Positions 35,801-44,602 of a DNA stretch of 64,000 bases are shown here, one piece after another. The stretch lies in contig NZ_JAATJB010000008.1 in assembly GCF_011927635.1 (NCBI RefSeq), forward strand, positions 1-64,000, written 5' to 3'. Origin of the DNA: Sphingomonas trueperi (GTDB lineage: Bacteria; Pseudomonadota; Alphaproteobacteria; Sphingomonadales; Sphingomonadaceae). The position numbers and the translations under genes are program-made. The notes under the pieces are model-generated. The model saw nothing but the letters and a program-made list of their open reading frames with translations, searched no databases and was not told where the DNA came from. Each line of letters opens with the position of its first letter. Within the stretch, counting starts at the first letter, position 1.

Positions 35801-38788
35801 GTCCCGACGCTCAGCTATCTCGTGGGCGGCGACGGGCTGGTCCAGGGCGACACGCTGAGCGGTGCGCTTTCGACCAACGCCAGCGCCACGAGCGGCATAG
35901 GTACCTATGCCATCGCGCAAGGCACGCTGAGCGCCAGCAGCAACTACGCACTGCGCTTTACGGGCGCGGACCTCGTGATAACGCCGCGCGCACTGACCGT
36001 GACGGCGGAAGATGCGGCGATGGTCTATGGCGAGACCATGCCGACGCTCACCTACCGGCTGGGCGGCGCGGGCCTCGTCAACGGCGATTCGCTGAGCGGC
36101 GCGCTTGCCACGGGCGCGAATGGGCTGAGCAACGTCGGCAGCTACGCGATCGGGCAGGGCAGCCTCAGCGCGAGCCCGAACTATGCGCTCAGCTTCGTCG
36201 GCGGGGCCCTGTCGATTACCCCGCGAGCGCTGACCGTGACCGCCGCCGATCGGACGATGGTCTATGGCGAGACCGCGCCGACCCTCGGCTACACGCTGGG
36301 CGGTGCGGGGCTGGCCAACGGCGACACGCTGACCGGATCGCTGGCGCCGAACGTCAGCACCACCACGGGCGTGGGCACGTACGCGATCGGGCTCGGCACG
36401 CTGAGCGCGGGCGCGAACTACACACTGAGCCTGTTGGGCGGCAGCATCGCAGTCACCCCGCGTGCACTGACGATACGCGCGGACGACCGATCGATGGTCT
36501 ATGGCAACGCCCTACCGGCGCTGACCTACGCGCTGGGTGGCGCGGGGCTGGTCAACGGGGACACGCTGAGCGGCGCACTGGGGACGAGCGCGGGGGTGAC
36601 CAGCCCGGTCGGCAGCTATGCGATCGGCCAGGGCACGCTGAGCGGCGGGGCCAATTATGCGCTGAGCTTTACCGGCGGCACGCTGTCGGTCACGCCGCGC
36701 GCGCTGACCGTGACGGCGCAGGACCGCAGCATGGTCTATGGCGACGCTACGCCCGCGCTGACCTACAGTCTGGGCGGTGCGGGGCTGGTCAATGGCGACA
36801 CGCTGAGCGGCGCGCTGGCGACGAGTGCGGGCGCGACGAGCCCGGTCGGCGGCTATGCGATCGGGCAGGGGACGCTGGCGGCCAGCGCAAACTATGCGCT
36901 GAGCTTCACCGGCGCGACCCTGTCGGTAACGCCGCGCGCGCTGACGGTGACCGCCGACGATCGCAGCATGGTCTATGGCAACGGCACGCCTGCGCTGACC
37001 TACAGCCTGGGCGGTGCAGGCCTGGTCAATGGCGACACGCTGAGCGGCGCGCTGGCGACAAGCGCGGGCGTGACGAGCGCGGTCGGCAGCTATGCGATCG
37101 GGCAGGGGACGCTGACCGCCGGGGCCAATTATGCGCTGGGCTTCACCGGCGGGACCCTGTCGGTCACCCCGCGATCGCTGACGATTGCCGCGAACGACCG
37201 GACCATGGTCTATGGCGATGCGTTGCCGGCGTTGACCTACGCGCTGGGCGGCGCGGGGCTGGTCAATGGCGACACCCTTTTCGGCGCGCTGGCGACGAGC
37301 GCGAACTCGGCGAGCGCGGTCGGTACGTACGCGATCGAGCTGGGCGGCCTCAGCGCCGGTTCCAACTACGCGCTGAGCTTCACCGGTGCGACCCTGGCGG
37401 TGACGCCGCGGTCGCTGACGGTGACGGCGAACGACCGCAGCATGGTCTATGGCGACGCGCTGCCGGCGCTCACCTACACGGTGGGTGGTGCCGGGCTGGC
37501 CAATGGTGACACGCTCAGCGGCGCGCTTTCGACCGGCGCGGCCTTGACCAGCGCGGTGGGCCGCTATGCGATCGGACAGGGCACGCTCGCGGCGAGCAGC
37601 AACTATGCGCTCAGCTTCGTCGGCGGGCAGATGGCGGTGACGCCGCGTCCGCTGACGGTGACGGCGGATGCACGGTCGATGACCTATGGCGATGCGCTGC
37701 CGACGCTCGGCTATGCGGTGGACAGCGGGGCGCTGGTCAATGGCGACACGCTGAGCGGGGGGCTGACGACGCGCGCAACCGCGACCAGCGGTGCGGGCAG
37801 CTATGCGATCGAGCAGGGCACGCTCGCGGCGAGCGGCAACTACGCACTGAACTTCGTCGGCGCGAACCTGTCGATCACCCCGCGCGCGCTGACCGTCACG
37901 GCAGGCGACCGCACCATGGTGTACGGCGATGCCGTGCCGGGCCTCGCCTATGCGGTCGATGCTGCCGGCCTTGTCCATGGCGACACGCTGGAAGCCACGT
38001 TGCGCGGCGCGCTGGCTACCACTGCCAGCGCGACCAGTCCGGTCGGCACCTATGCCATCGGGCTCGGCACGCTGAGCGCCGGCCCCAACTATACGCTTAG
38101 CTTCGGCGGCGCGAGCCTGACGGTAACGCCGCGACCGCTTTCCGTGACCGCGCTCGATCGCACCATGGTCTATGGCGACGCCGTACCGGCGCTGGCCTAC
38201 AGCGTGGGCGGTGCCGGCCTGGTGCATGGCGACACGCTGCGCGGTGCCCTGACGACCAGCGCGAATGCTGCGAGCCCGGTCGGCAGCTATGCGATCGGCC
38301 AGGGGACGCTGACCGCGGGCGCCAACTATGCGCTCAGCTTCGTCGGGGCGACCCTCGGCGTGACGCCGCGCCCGCTGATCATCCGGGCGCAGGACAGCAG
38401 CAAGGTACTGGGTACCACACTCGATCCCAGCGTCGTGGGCTTCCAGGCGACCGGCCTGGTCAATGGCGATCGGGTGGACGGGGTCGCGCTGTGGAGCGAG
38501 GGCTTCGGCGCGGCAGCCCCCTATGGCCCGGATCCCTATGCGATCGCCGTATCGAATGCGTCGGGAGCCGGTCTTTCCAACTATGCGATCGTCTACCAGA
38601 ATGCCCCGACCGGTCTCGTCGTCCGCGATCCCAATGTGCGGCCGACGCCCTTGTCGATCCGTCTGACCGGCGACGCGGCACCTGCGAGCGTCTGGCGCGG
38701 TGCCGACGGCGCTCTTCGCGGCGAGCGCCCGGATGCACCCATGCCGATGCGGCCTTTCCCCGGTATCTTCTTCAAGCGGCAGAACTGA
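32822..38788 (+). CDS. Two-partner secretion exoprotein (TpsA) with GLUG and MBG repeats
   Basis: The chosen ATG gives 1988 residues. A long basic N-region and signal peptide (LRRLLLGATILGGAVPLAAQ, to about residue 39) precede a haemagglutination-activity TPS domain (about 41-300: TMTIRQGSDRAIIDWAHFSI, and VYLVNPNGVVIGARGIV near 120 with the NPNG motif). Residues about 500-825 hold some nine GLUG motifs (VGGLVGxNxGxI). A YDG-like segment (GLYDGTNQATRF) follows, then twelve MBG-type units of about 79 residues (976-1940) and a short tail. It should be a beta-helical surface adhesin or matrix protein exported by the TpsB encoded 3 bp downstream. No toxin domain is seen at the C-terminus. Confidence 0.88.
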   Translation: MLTRRRAALADHRNAGCRLRRLLLGATILGGAVPLAAQAQTMLPGGGTVVAGQASIGAAGSTMTIRQGSDRAIIDWAHFSIGEKAGVLIENGSGATLNRVTGSAVSSIDGLLRATGSVYLVNPNGVVIGARGIVETGGSFIASTLDVPDAAFLAGGSLTFAGTSRAKVVNLGKVSALGGNVALIGAVVENQGSLSAANGTVGMIAGSKVLLRDAAHDGGGLFSVLYGDAQTGAANGGTIAAANVELRAQQGNVYALAGNSAGTINATGVRRGDGRVWLVSTAGATEVAGTIRALGEGGSAGAIETSGARLRISASAIDAAGGTWLLDPEDLVIDSAAAAAINDTLAANTGVTLVSGVDDYGYTKDGPGDILINAGLSWNTGATLTLNAYHGIAINADIAVRGGGSLALRTNQGGTGGNVVFAPGRSITFADGQSGQSLSINDAAYTLVHSWSDLQAISGQSGNFALAHDLPSQSASAAVVAELSGALDGLGHSISNLAIRATNATNVGLIGTVNSGAAVRNLVLDTALAIDWSAKGSSNMGALAGVNYGKIENISGDVQALTGDGSNVGGLVGVNRGDIRNVTIRGDAGGNNNVGGLVGQNFGRISGAQLTSPAATEGAHFVGGLVGRNEDSGSISDSFAKTPVGAILDLLTEVKQTGLSNHAGGLVGFNSGRITRSFATGAVRGSESVGGLVGENAGSGTIDRAYATGAVTAKNKNAGGLVGTNSAVQGRIDISYATGAVAADTNAGGLVGYHVYGGHMANVYATGSATAREMVGGIVGENRGQIDFGYASGKVTITSNALTAGGIAGLGNFYTNVRWNKETTGQSKPTGGSYEQPLVRGLLTTQMASAGSFEGWDLDSAGGQDKIWRIYEGATAPLLKAFLTTATVSFSGSTAASGLYDGTNQATRFSTSVRTANGQAVDPARITGTIRYSCTGGTGNCVDAGSYTVRAASGLASTQSGYDLVYADMTASLSITPRTLDVTANAATQVYGDVPTLSYLVGGDGLVQGDTLSGALSTNASATSGIGTYAIAQGTLSASSNYALRFTGADLVITPRALTVTAEDAAMVYGETMPTLTYRLGGAGLVNGDSLSGALATGANGLSNVGSYAIGQGSLSASPNYALSFVGGALSITPRALTVTAADRTMVYGETAPTLGYTLGGAGLANGDTLTGSLAPNVSTTTGVGTYAIGLGTLSAGANYTLSLLGGSIAVTPRALTIRADDRSMVYGNALPALTYALGGAGLVNGDTLSGALGTSAGVTSPVGSYAIGQGTLSGGANYALSFTGGTLSVTPRALTVTAQDRSMVYGDATPALTYSLGGAGLVNGDTLSGALATSAGATSPVGGYAIGQGTLAASANYALSFTGATLSVTPRALTVTADDRSMVYGNGTPALTYSLGGAGLVNGDTLSGALATSAGVTSAVGSYAIGQGTLTAGANYALGFTGGTLSVTPRSLTIAANDRTMVYGDALPALTYALGGAGLVNGDTLFGALATSANSASAVGTYAIELGGLSAGSNYALSFTGATLAVTPRSLTVTANDRSMVYGDALPALTYTVGGAGLANGDTLSGALSTGAALTSAVGRYAIGQGTLAASSNYALSFVGGQMAVTPRPLTVTADARSMTYGDALPTLGYAVDSGALVNGDTLSGGLTTRATATSGAGSYAIEQGTLAASGNYALNFVGANLSITPRALTVTAGDRTMVYGDAVPGLAYAVDAAGLVHGDTLEATLRGALATTASATSPVGTYAIGLGTLSAGPNYTLSFGGASLTVTPRPLSVTALDRTMVYGDAVPALAYSVGGAGLVHGDTLRGALTTSANAASPVGSYAIGQGTLTAGANYALSFVGATLGVTPRPLIIRAQDSSKVLGTTLDPSVVGFQATGLVNGDRVDGVALWSEGFGAAAPYGPDPYAIAVSNASGAGLSNYAIVYQNAPTGLVVRDPNVRPTPLSIRLTGDAAPASVWRGADGALRGERPDAPMPMRPFPGIFFKRQN
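35751..38637 (+). repeat. Twelve tandem MBG-coding repeats, period about 237 bp
   Basis: Each unit encodes the pattern TPRxLTVTAxDRSMVYGDxxP, then a GGAGLVNGDTLSGAL block and a SYAIGQGTL..NYALSF block. Landmarks ATGGTCTATGGC recur at about 36021, 36258, 36496, 36731, 36969, 37206, 37442, 37917 and 38166. Units 4-8 are the most alike at DNA level, suggesting recent duplication; the first and the last (RAQDSSKVLGTTLDP) are diverged. Recombination between units could change adhesin length. Confidence 0.9.
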
Positions 38789-38791
38789 TCC

Positions 38792-40543
38792 GTGCAGACC
38801 ATCGATCGTGCGCGCCGTGGGGCGCCCAACACCCGCCTGCTCGCTCGGCTCGCGCCGCTTTCCTGCATGGCGCTGCCACACCCGGCGCTGGCGCAGGCGC
38901 TCGAGCGCAACCCGGCGCCCGTGCTCCAGCCCGAGCCGGCGCGGCCGGTGCCGCCGGTCGAGGTTGATCCCGCCGCCGACCCGACCCCGCTGGGCGTGAC
39001 GCTGCGCGGCGTCACCCTGATTGCCGGTGATGCGGTGGCCACGCCCGACGACAGCGGCATCCGCCTCGCGGGGATCGAGGACGCGCCGTGGCTCGCAGAT
39101 CGGCTGCGTCGCTTCATCGGCCGCCCGCTCTCGCAGCGGGAGATCAGCGCGATCAAGGCGGCGATCGCCAAGGCCTATCGCGACCATGGCCGCCCCTTCG
39201 TCCATGTCTCCGCGCCCGAGCAGGAAATCTCCTCGGGCCAGCTGACGCTGCGGGTCGAGCAATTCCGGCTCGGCCAGGCGCGCATCTCCGGGGTGGGCCC
39301 GGGCGAGGCGGCACATCTCTCGGCGGCGATCCGCCAACGCCCGGACGCGACGATCGACGCGCAGGCACTCAGCGACGATCTCGACTGGCTCAACCGCTAT
39401 CCCTTCCGCCGCGTGGAGGCGGTGTTCGAGCCTGGGCAGCGCCTCGGCACCACCGACGTGACCTATGTCGGCACCCGCGAGCGCCCCTGGGCGGTGGGCG
39501 GCGGCTATGCCAATAGCGGCAGCCCCAACACGGGCATCGGCCGCTATTTCCTCTATGCGCTCGCCCATGTCCCGGGGCTGCGCGACGGCTATGCCAGCTA
39601 TCAGCTGACCACCTCGGGCCAGCGGCTGACCGGGCTCGGCGCCCACCCTGGCGGCAGCAGCCGCTATGTCAGCCAGGCGGGGCGGCTCTGGATGGCGATC
39701 GCGCCGCGGACGAGCCTGGAGGCGAGTTTCGGCGACATTCGCTCCAACCAGCCCTTCGAGGCGTTCGATTCCCGCCAGCACACCCGAGAATATGGCCTGA
39801 CGATCCGCACTGCCCTGGCCAATGTCGCGTCATGCCTGCGCGGGGAGGTCTATGCCGGTCTCGACTGGAAGACCCAGGCGGGCGACCTGCTGTTCGGCAC
39901 GCTGCTGGTGCGGCCGACGTCGCGCTTCCATGTCGGCCAGGTCACCGCCGGCTATGCGCTGCAGGCCCATGATGCGCTGGGATCGACCACGATCGACATC
40001 GCGGTGCATGTCAGCCCCGGCGGAATCGATTCCCACAACACGGCCGCGGCCTTCGAGGCGGCCTCGCAGCGTCAGTTCGGCGCGGCGCGCTACGCCTATG
40101 CCAATGGCGTGCTCTCGCGGCGCACCCGGCTGCCCGGCTTCAGCCTGGTCCACCAGCTGAACTGGCAGTTCAGCGGCGTCGCGCTGCCGCAGACCGAGAT
40201 GCTGGGCATCGGCGGACGCGGCCAGGTGCGCGCCTATACGCTGGACGACGGTGCGTTCGATCGCGGCGCGGTGCTCCGCAACGAGCTGCGGCTCGATCCG
40301 CTGCGGATCGGGCGCGGTCGATGGGCCTCGGCGCTCGAGCCCTGGCTGTATCTCGACGCTGGCTATGCCGGCCGGCTGCGCGGTGGCGACGCCGGCCCGG
40401 TCGGTGCGACAGGCATAGGCGCCGACTGGGCGGTGGGGCGGCACCTCGCGGTTTCGGGAGATGTCGGGGTCGCGATGAAGACGCTCGGCGCGACCCGGGC
40501 AGGCGATGTGCGCGCGAACGTGCGGGCGACCCTGGCGCTTTGA
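38792..40543 (+). CDS. Two-partner secretion outer-membrane transporter (TpsB, ShlB/FhaC type)
   Basis: The 583-residue protein starts with GTG 3 bp after the TpsA stop. A hydrophobic export signal lies near 17-36 (LARLAPLSCMALPHPALAQA). POTRA-like repeats follow (LADRLRRFIGRPLSQREISA, KAYRDHGRPFVHVSAPEQEI, LDWLNRYPFRRVEAVFEPGQ). The C-terminal Omp85-like barrel has the motif GRGQVRAYT near 474-482, equivalent to VRGY of loop 6, and ends with RANVRATLAL. It should secrete the adjacent TpsA across the outer membrane by recognising its TPS domain. Confidence 0.9.
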   Translation: MQTIDRARRGAPNTRLLARLAPLSCMALPHPALAQALERNPAPVLQPEPARPVPPVEVDPAADPTPLGVTLRGVTLIAGDAVATPDDSGIRLAGIEDAPWLADRLRRFIGRPLSQREISAIKAAIAKAYRDHGRPFVHVSAPEQEISSGQLTLRVEQFRLGQARISGVGPGEAAHLSAAIRQRPDATIDAQALSDDLDWLNRYPFRRVEAVFEPGQRLGTTDVTYVGTRERPWAVGGGYANSGSPNTGIGRYFLYALAHVPGLRDGYASYQLTTSGQRLTGLGAHPGGSSRYVSQAGRLWMAIAPRTSLEASFGDIRSNQPFEAFDSRQHTREYGLTIRTALANVASCLRGEVYAGLDWKTQAGDLLFGTLLVRPTSRFHVGQVTAGYALQAHDALGSTTIDIAVHVSPGGIDSHNTAAAFEAASQRQFGAARYAYANGVLSRRTRLPGFSLVHQLNWQFSGVALPQTEMLGIGGRGQVRAYTLDDGAFDRGAVLRNELRLDPLRIGRGRWASALEPWLYLDAGYAGRLRGGDAGPVGATGIGADWAVGRHLAVSGDVGVAMKTLGATRAGDVRANVRATLAL

Positions 40544-40559
40544 GGCGCCCGCACCGCGT

Positions 40560-41495
40560 TCAGTCGATGCGCTTCTTGCGCACCGTCCAGGCGGGATCGG
40601 TACAGAGCCGGCAGTCCGGGCCCTGAAACCAGCGCGCGGCGGCGGGGTCGCCGCGCAGCTGCCATTCCAGCCAGGCGACGTCGACCGGCGTCACCCGGCC
40701 GCCATTGGCATCCTGGAAGGTGCCGCCATGGCCGACATCGAGGCTGGCGAGCATCGCCGGCACGGTGTCGATCCGGTCGAAATCATCGTTGCCGTTGGGC
40801 CAGGCGATGTCCGAGGGTCCGCCCATGACGTAGAGCACCGGGGTGTGCAGCCGCCGCAGGGCCGCCTTGTCGATGGTGATGCCGCGGATCGGATTGGTGC
40901 CGTCCTTGAACACCCCGCTGTTATGGACGATCACGGCATGCACGCGCGGATCGGCGGCGATCTCCAGCGCCTGGAGCCCGCCGCAGCTATGGCCCGAGAC
41001 CGCGACCAGTCGCGGATCGATGCGGCCGAACAAGGGGCTGCCGCGCCGCGCGTTCTCCGCCAGCGCCCAGTCGATCCCGGCGGCGACCTGCGCGGTCGTC
41101 GTCCTGATGCCGAGCGGGCCGGGCGGGGGCGGCGTTTGCGGGGGCGGCGGTGCGCCGGGGCCGGTCAAAATCCGGCCGGGCGCGATTACCAGATAGCCAT
41201 GCGATGCGATCTCGGCGAGGTGCAGCCGTACGCTCGCGCCGTCGTCGCTGCACGCACCGTTGCCCCACACCAGCACGCCCAATTTCTTGGCGCCGAGCGC
41301 CGAGAGGTCGGCGGGTTGGTAGAGCACATGGTCGGGGAGCGCGGAGTCGGTGCGCTTGACGGCGGGGTAGGGGCCGGTGCCGGGGGTGTCGGACATCGCC
41401 GCATAGGCCTGCTGCGACGTCTGCACCGCGGATGCACCCGCCATACCGATCGTGCCCGTGGCGACGATCGCCGCTACCGTTACCGCCAGCTTCAT
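40560..41495 (-). CDS. Exported alpha/beta hydrolase
   Basis: The 311-residue protein has a signal peptide (1-23) and an esterase-like fold with LGVLVWGNGACSDDGASVRL, IASHGYLVIAPGRI, nucleophile elbow VAVSGHSCGGLQAL (Ser near 169), VLYVMGGPSDIA for the acid and GHGGTFQ for the histidine. A proline-rich insertion (PGAPPPPQTPPPPGP) lies after the oxyanion region. It resembles secreted dienelactone-hydrolase/chlorophyllase-like esterases; the substrate is unknown. It is convergent with tpsB, ending 16 bp from it. Confidence 0.75.
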   Translation of the reverse strand: MKLAVTVAAIVATGTIGMAGASAVQTSQQAYAAMSDTPGTGPYPAVKRTDSALPDHVLYQPADLSALGAKKLGVLVWGNGACSDDGASVRLHLAEIASHGYLVIAPGRILTGPGAPPPPQTPPPPGPLGIRTTTAQVAAGIDWALAENARRGSPLFGRIDPRLVAVSGHSCGGLQALEIAADPRVHAVIVHNSGVFKDGTNPIRGITIDKAALRRLHTPVLYVMGGPSDIAWPNGNDDFDRIDTVPAMLASLDVGHGGTFQDANGGRVTPVDVAWLEWQLRGDPAAARWFQGPDCRLCTDPAWTVRKKRID

Positions 41496-41567
41496 CGCGT
41501 TCCTCCCCCATTTCTTGCGCTGGGGCTATACACCGGTTCGCGGCGTCACGAAAAGCGCAGTTCGGGT

Positions 41568-42203
41568 TCACGGGTTCAGCAGGAACACCACATAGCCCCG
41601 GAAGCGGGGATTGGCGGTGAGCCCGGGCGGCGGCGTCCATTCGCCGCCCTGGAGCAGGCCGATCCGGAACGGAATGGGCCATCGGCCCAGCTTGGCGACA
41701 TAGCCCTGATAGCCTGGGATCACGTGCCGCCCCTGGTAGATCTGTACGACCACCTCGTCGACGACGCCTGACAGCTGTGCCAGGCCTTCGGGATCGCCAT
41801 TGGCGCTCCAGTCGAGCAGGCCGGTGATGCTCAGCCTGTACCGTGGGGGAAGCTTTGCCCGCAGGCTCTTGAGGAAGGCGGCATAGCGCGACAGATGACG
41901 CGTCCGCGCGTCGAAATCGATCTGGATGCCGGCGATCCGGTTCCCTGCCCGCTGCCAGCGATCGAGCGCGGCGCGCAGTTGCGCGTCGATCTGCGGGGGC
42001 CAGGCGAGCGTCTCCACCCGCAGCACCATCCACAGCTCGGCATGGCGGACCCGCGGGACCGCCGGGCGCTGCGCGATCATCCGCGGCGCGTCGCCGCCGA
42101 CCACCGCGCCCTGCAGCAGGTAGATCCGGCGGGCGTGGGCGAGCGCCGGCTGCGGCTTCACCCCCGCCCAGAGCCAGAATGCGTCGTAGCGAGTGGCATC
42201 CAC
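41568..42203 (-). CDS. DUF3142-type protein, start uncertain
   Basis: The frame reads YDAFWLWAGVKPQPALAHAR and then IYLLQGAVVGG, IAGIQIDFDARTRHL and VDEVVVQIYQGRHVIPGYQG, which fits the DUF3142 family, a TIM-barrel-like group of unknown role. The first ordinary start is GTG at 42203, but the same frame continues upstream as a good signal peptide (LLLALPLLLSATPPQTASSA). There a CTG at 42266 sits 6 bases after AGGAGG, so the true start may be that CTG, directly after the stop of the 691-residue protein gene. The two genes form one unit. Confidence 0.6.
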   Translation of the reverse strand: MDATRYDAFWLWAGVKPQPALAHARRIYLLQGAVVGGDAPRMIAQRPAVPRVRHAELWMVLRVETLAWPPQIDAQLRAALDRWQRAGNRIAGIQIDFDARTRHLSRYAAFLKSLRAKLPPRYRLSITGLLDWSANGDPEGLAQLSGVVDEVVVQIYQGRHVIPGYQGYVAKLGRWPIPFRIGLLQGGEWTPPPGLTANPRFRGYVVFLLNP

Positions 42204-42276
42204 CGCAGCGCTGGAGGCCGTCTGGGGCGGCGTCGCCGAGAGCAGCAGCGGCAGTGCCAGCAGCAGCCCGAGCCTC

Positions 42277-44352
42277 CTACCAATAATAGCGCAGCTCCTG
42301 CGCCCAGCGCGACTTGGGATAATCGCGCTTCAGCCGCTGGAACCAGCCCTTGCGAACCGCAGGCTCCACGCCCTTGCCGCCGCAGGCATTGGATGCGCTG
42401 GGCGCATAGCAATTGACCGCGCGGAACAGCGCATAGGCCTTATCGTCGGGCGAGGCGGCGGCAGAGGCCATCACCGCCTGATAGGCGTCCAGCCGCGAAT
42501 AGGGAACGCCGGCGAACCGTGTCGGCGTGCCGCCCAGCTCGTCCCTCGCCGGCTGGCTGTCGAGCAGGAACCCGTCGAAGCCGTTCACGCGGGTGAACTC
42601 GCCCAGGCAGAGCATCGCCTTCGCATTGCGAGGCGCAGCGGCGAGGCGGCGCTGCGTTTCGGACAAGGCCGGGCAGCCATAATCGCCCAGCTTCTTGCCC
42701 TTGACGAACAGCCCGGTAGGCAGCGGCTTGGCACCGCTGAAGTCGAAATAATAATCGGCTTCGATCGGGGCGCTGGCCGGTACCAGCCGGACATCCTCGA
42801 CGAAGTCGCGGTGCGAACCGCGCGTCGCTTCCTTGTAGAGCAGCGTGAACAGCGCGACGTCGCGCTCGTGCGCCGAGGCGCTCACCGCCTGCGCCTGCTG
42901 CCGCAGCAGCTTCGCGTCGGCGACGTTCATCAGCAGCCGGTCGCGGATCTCCTGCGAGCGGATCGGCGAGTCGGATGCGAACAGGCGCGCGAGGCCGTCG
43001 TGCCGCTCGTCGTGCAGCGCCAGCGCCAGCTCGACGACGGGGCGCTGGCGGGGGGCCTTGGCGCCGGACAGGAGGTCGATCCAGAAGCCGCGCACATTGC
43101 GGTCGGCCCGTGCCTCCAGCGCCATGCCGCGCAGCATCTGCCGGCTGAACTCGAGATAGCTGAAATTCGCTTGGTGCGACGCATCGGGGAGGAGCTCCAA
43201 CGCCTGCTGCGGCTGCCCGCCGAGATGATAGGCATGGGTCGCCTGGAGGAAGGCGAACAGCGCGGGCTTGCTGGCGAACTTGGCGCGCTGGGCGTCGAGC
43301 GCGGCGCGGGACAGGGCGTCGCAGCAGGTTTCGCCGCGTTCCCCGGTGCGCATGTGCATCAGGTCGAACGCGGCGAGCAGGATGGGGTCGTGCAGCGAGT
43401 CCGCAGTGGCACCCGCCAGCAGCTTGGCGTCGATCTCCTGCGCCAGCGACACTGCGTCGATGCCGCGCTTCGCGTCCGGCAGCGCGATCAGCGCGGCATA
43501 CTCGGCCTCGAGCTTCGCGCGGTCCTGCGCCAGCCAGTAGACGCGGCGCAACAGACCGCGCGCCGAGAAGAAATATTCGCCTTGGGGGTAGGCCTTCATA
43601 TAGCCGCGCAGCGCGTTTTCCGCCTCGGCGACCAGCGTCGGCGCGACCTTCGCGCCTTGTTTGGGCGAGCCATAGTCGTCGTAATAATCGACCTGCGCCT
43701 GGTTCACCGCGACCCGGCCGAGCATGTAGCGCCCGGTCTCGCGCAGCCACGCATCGCGGGCATTGCCGAGCGAGGCGAAGCGCGCCGCTGCGCCGTCATA
43801 GTCGCCGGCATAGAAGGCGGCGGCGCCGTCGAGATAGGCGGCGAACGCCTTGCCCGCCTCGGACTTCGCCCCGTTTACCGCGGCGACGAGTGCGGCGCTT
43901 CCCGCGGTTCCCTGGGTACAGTCGGGCGCCAGTCCCTTCCGAGCGGCGATCAAGGCGGCGCGTTCGGGCTCGGGCACCTTCGCATTGGCGCGGATCGCGG
44001 CTTCGAAGCGTTCTGTGCCGGCCACGTTGCTGCGGCAGCGCGATCCCTCGCCGTCGGAGAAGTACGGGCTGCCGCCATCGGCCGAGCGCGGCATCAGCAG
44101 GGCGATATCGAGGAACACCGATGGCTTGGCCGGTGCCACCAGCCGCGCGGCGCCGGGCAGATCGGCGAGGAGCAGCGCGAGATTTGTCCGGCTGTCGTTG
44201 CGCGGGCCGAGCATTGCCAGGTCGTCGCAACCGCTATAGGCGGCGTAGCGCAGCTTCCAAGCGGGGCCGCAGCTGTAATCGCCGCTCGCATGCGCGGGCA
44301 CGCTCCACAGCGCGCCCATCCCGAGCAGGAGGAAGAATAGCGTCCGGATCAT
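42277..44352 (-). CDS. Exported 691-residue protein of unknown function
   Basis: From ATG 44352 a signal peptide (MIRTLFFLLLGMGALWSVPA) precedes a mature region with cysteines in GDYSCGPAWKLRYAAYSGCD. It is helix-rich with tetratricopeptide-like stretches (AYLDGAAAFYAGDYDGAAAR, AENALRGYMKAYPQGEYFFS, ATHAYHLGGQPQQALELLPD). I do not recognise a catalytic site. The C-terminus RLKRDYPKSRWAQELRYYW again looks like a TPR end. It may be a periplasmic scaffold. The DUF3142 gene follows with no gap. Confidence 0.6.
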   Translation of the reverse strand: MIRTLFFLLLGMGALWSVPAHASGDYSCGPAWKLRYAAYSGCDDLAMLGPRNDSRTNLALLLADLPGAARLVAPAKPSVFLDIALLMPRSADGGSPYFSDGEGSRCRSNVAGTERFEAAIRANAKVPEPERAALIAARKGLAPDCTQGTAGSAALVAAVNGAKSEAGKAFAAYLDGAAAFYAGDYDGAAARFASLGNARDAWLRETGRYMLGRVAVNQAQVDYYDDYGSPKQGAKVAPTLVAEAENALRGYMKAYPQGEYFFSARGLLRRVYWLAQDRAKLEAEYAALIALPDAKRGIDAVSLAQEIDAKLLAGATADSLHDPILLAAFDLMHMRTGERGETCCDALSRAALDAQRAKFASKPALFAFLQATHAYHLGGQPQQALELLPDASHQANFSYLEFSRQMLRGMALEARADRNVRGFWIDLLSGAKAPRQRPVVELALALHDERHDGLARLFASDSPIRSQEIRDRLLMNVADAKLLRQQAQAVSASAHERDVALFTLLYKEATRGSHRDFVEDVRLVPASAPIEADYYFDFSGAKPLPTGLFVKGKKLGDYGCPALSETQRRLAAAPRNAKAMLCLGEFTRVNGFDGFLLDSQPARDELGGTPTRFAGVPYSRLDAYQAVMASAAASPDDKAYALFRAVNCYAPSASNACGGKGVEPAVRKGWFQRLKRDYPKSRWAQELRYYW

Positions 44353-44602
44353 GCTGCACGCCCCCGTGAAAGTTGCGGGCGTGCGCCTACCGCAGCGGCA
44401 GGAAGCATGCCATGGTCCGTACGATGTCGCGATGGTAGCCGCCAGCCCGCGACCCGGAACCCAGCGTTTCCGGGGGTGCCCTTGCCGATCACGCCACGAT
44501 GCGCGCAACATCGGGTCGTTGCGCCACCGACTCGGACATCGGGTTCGTGCGCTTCCGTGCGCCGCACCGGGCTGCGCGCGTTCCCGTAGAACGAGGCTGA
44601 GC

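Noticed and set aside
35620..37509. Second plus-strand frame of 629 codons inside tpsA
   Set aside because: Out-of-frame reading of the same repeats, low-complexity composition, no start signal.
35751..38637. CRISPR array
   Set aside because: The repeats are 237-bp in-frame protein-coding units without spacers and no cas genes are present.
36512..39781. Very long minus-strand open frame (1089 codons) opposite tpsA/tpsB
   Set aside because: It is the antisense of the MBG repeats: repetitive Arg/Ala/Asp-rich sequence without domains, created by repeat periodicity and high GC; the plus-strand frames have clear domains.
42193..44340. Plus-strand 715-codon frame
   Set aside because: Antisense of the exported 691-residue protein, whose minus-strand reading has a signal peptide and TPR-like pattern.
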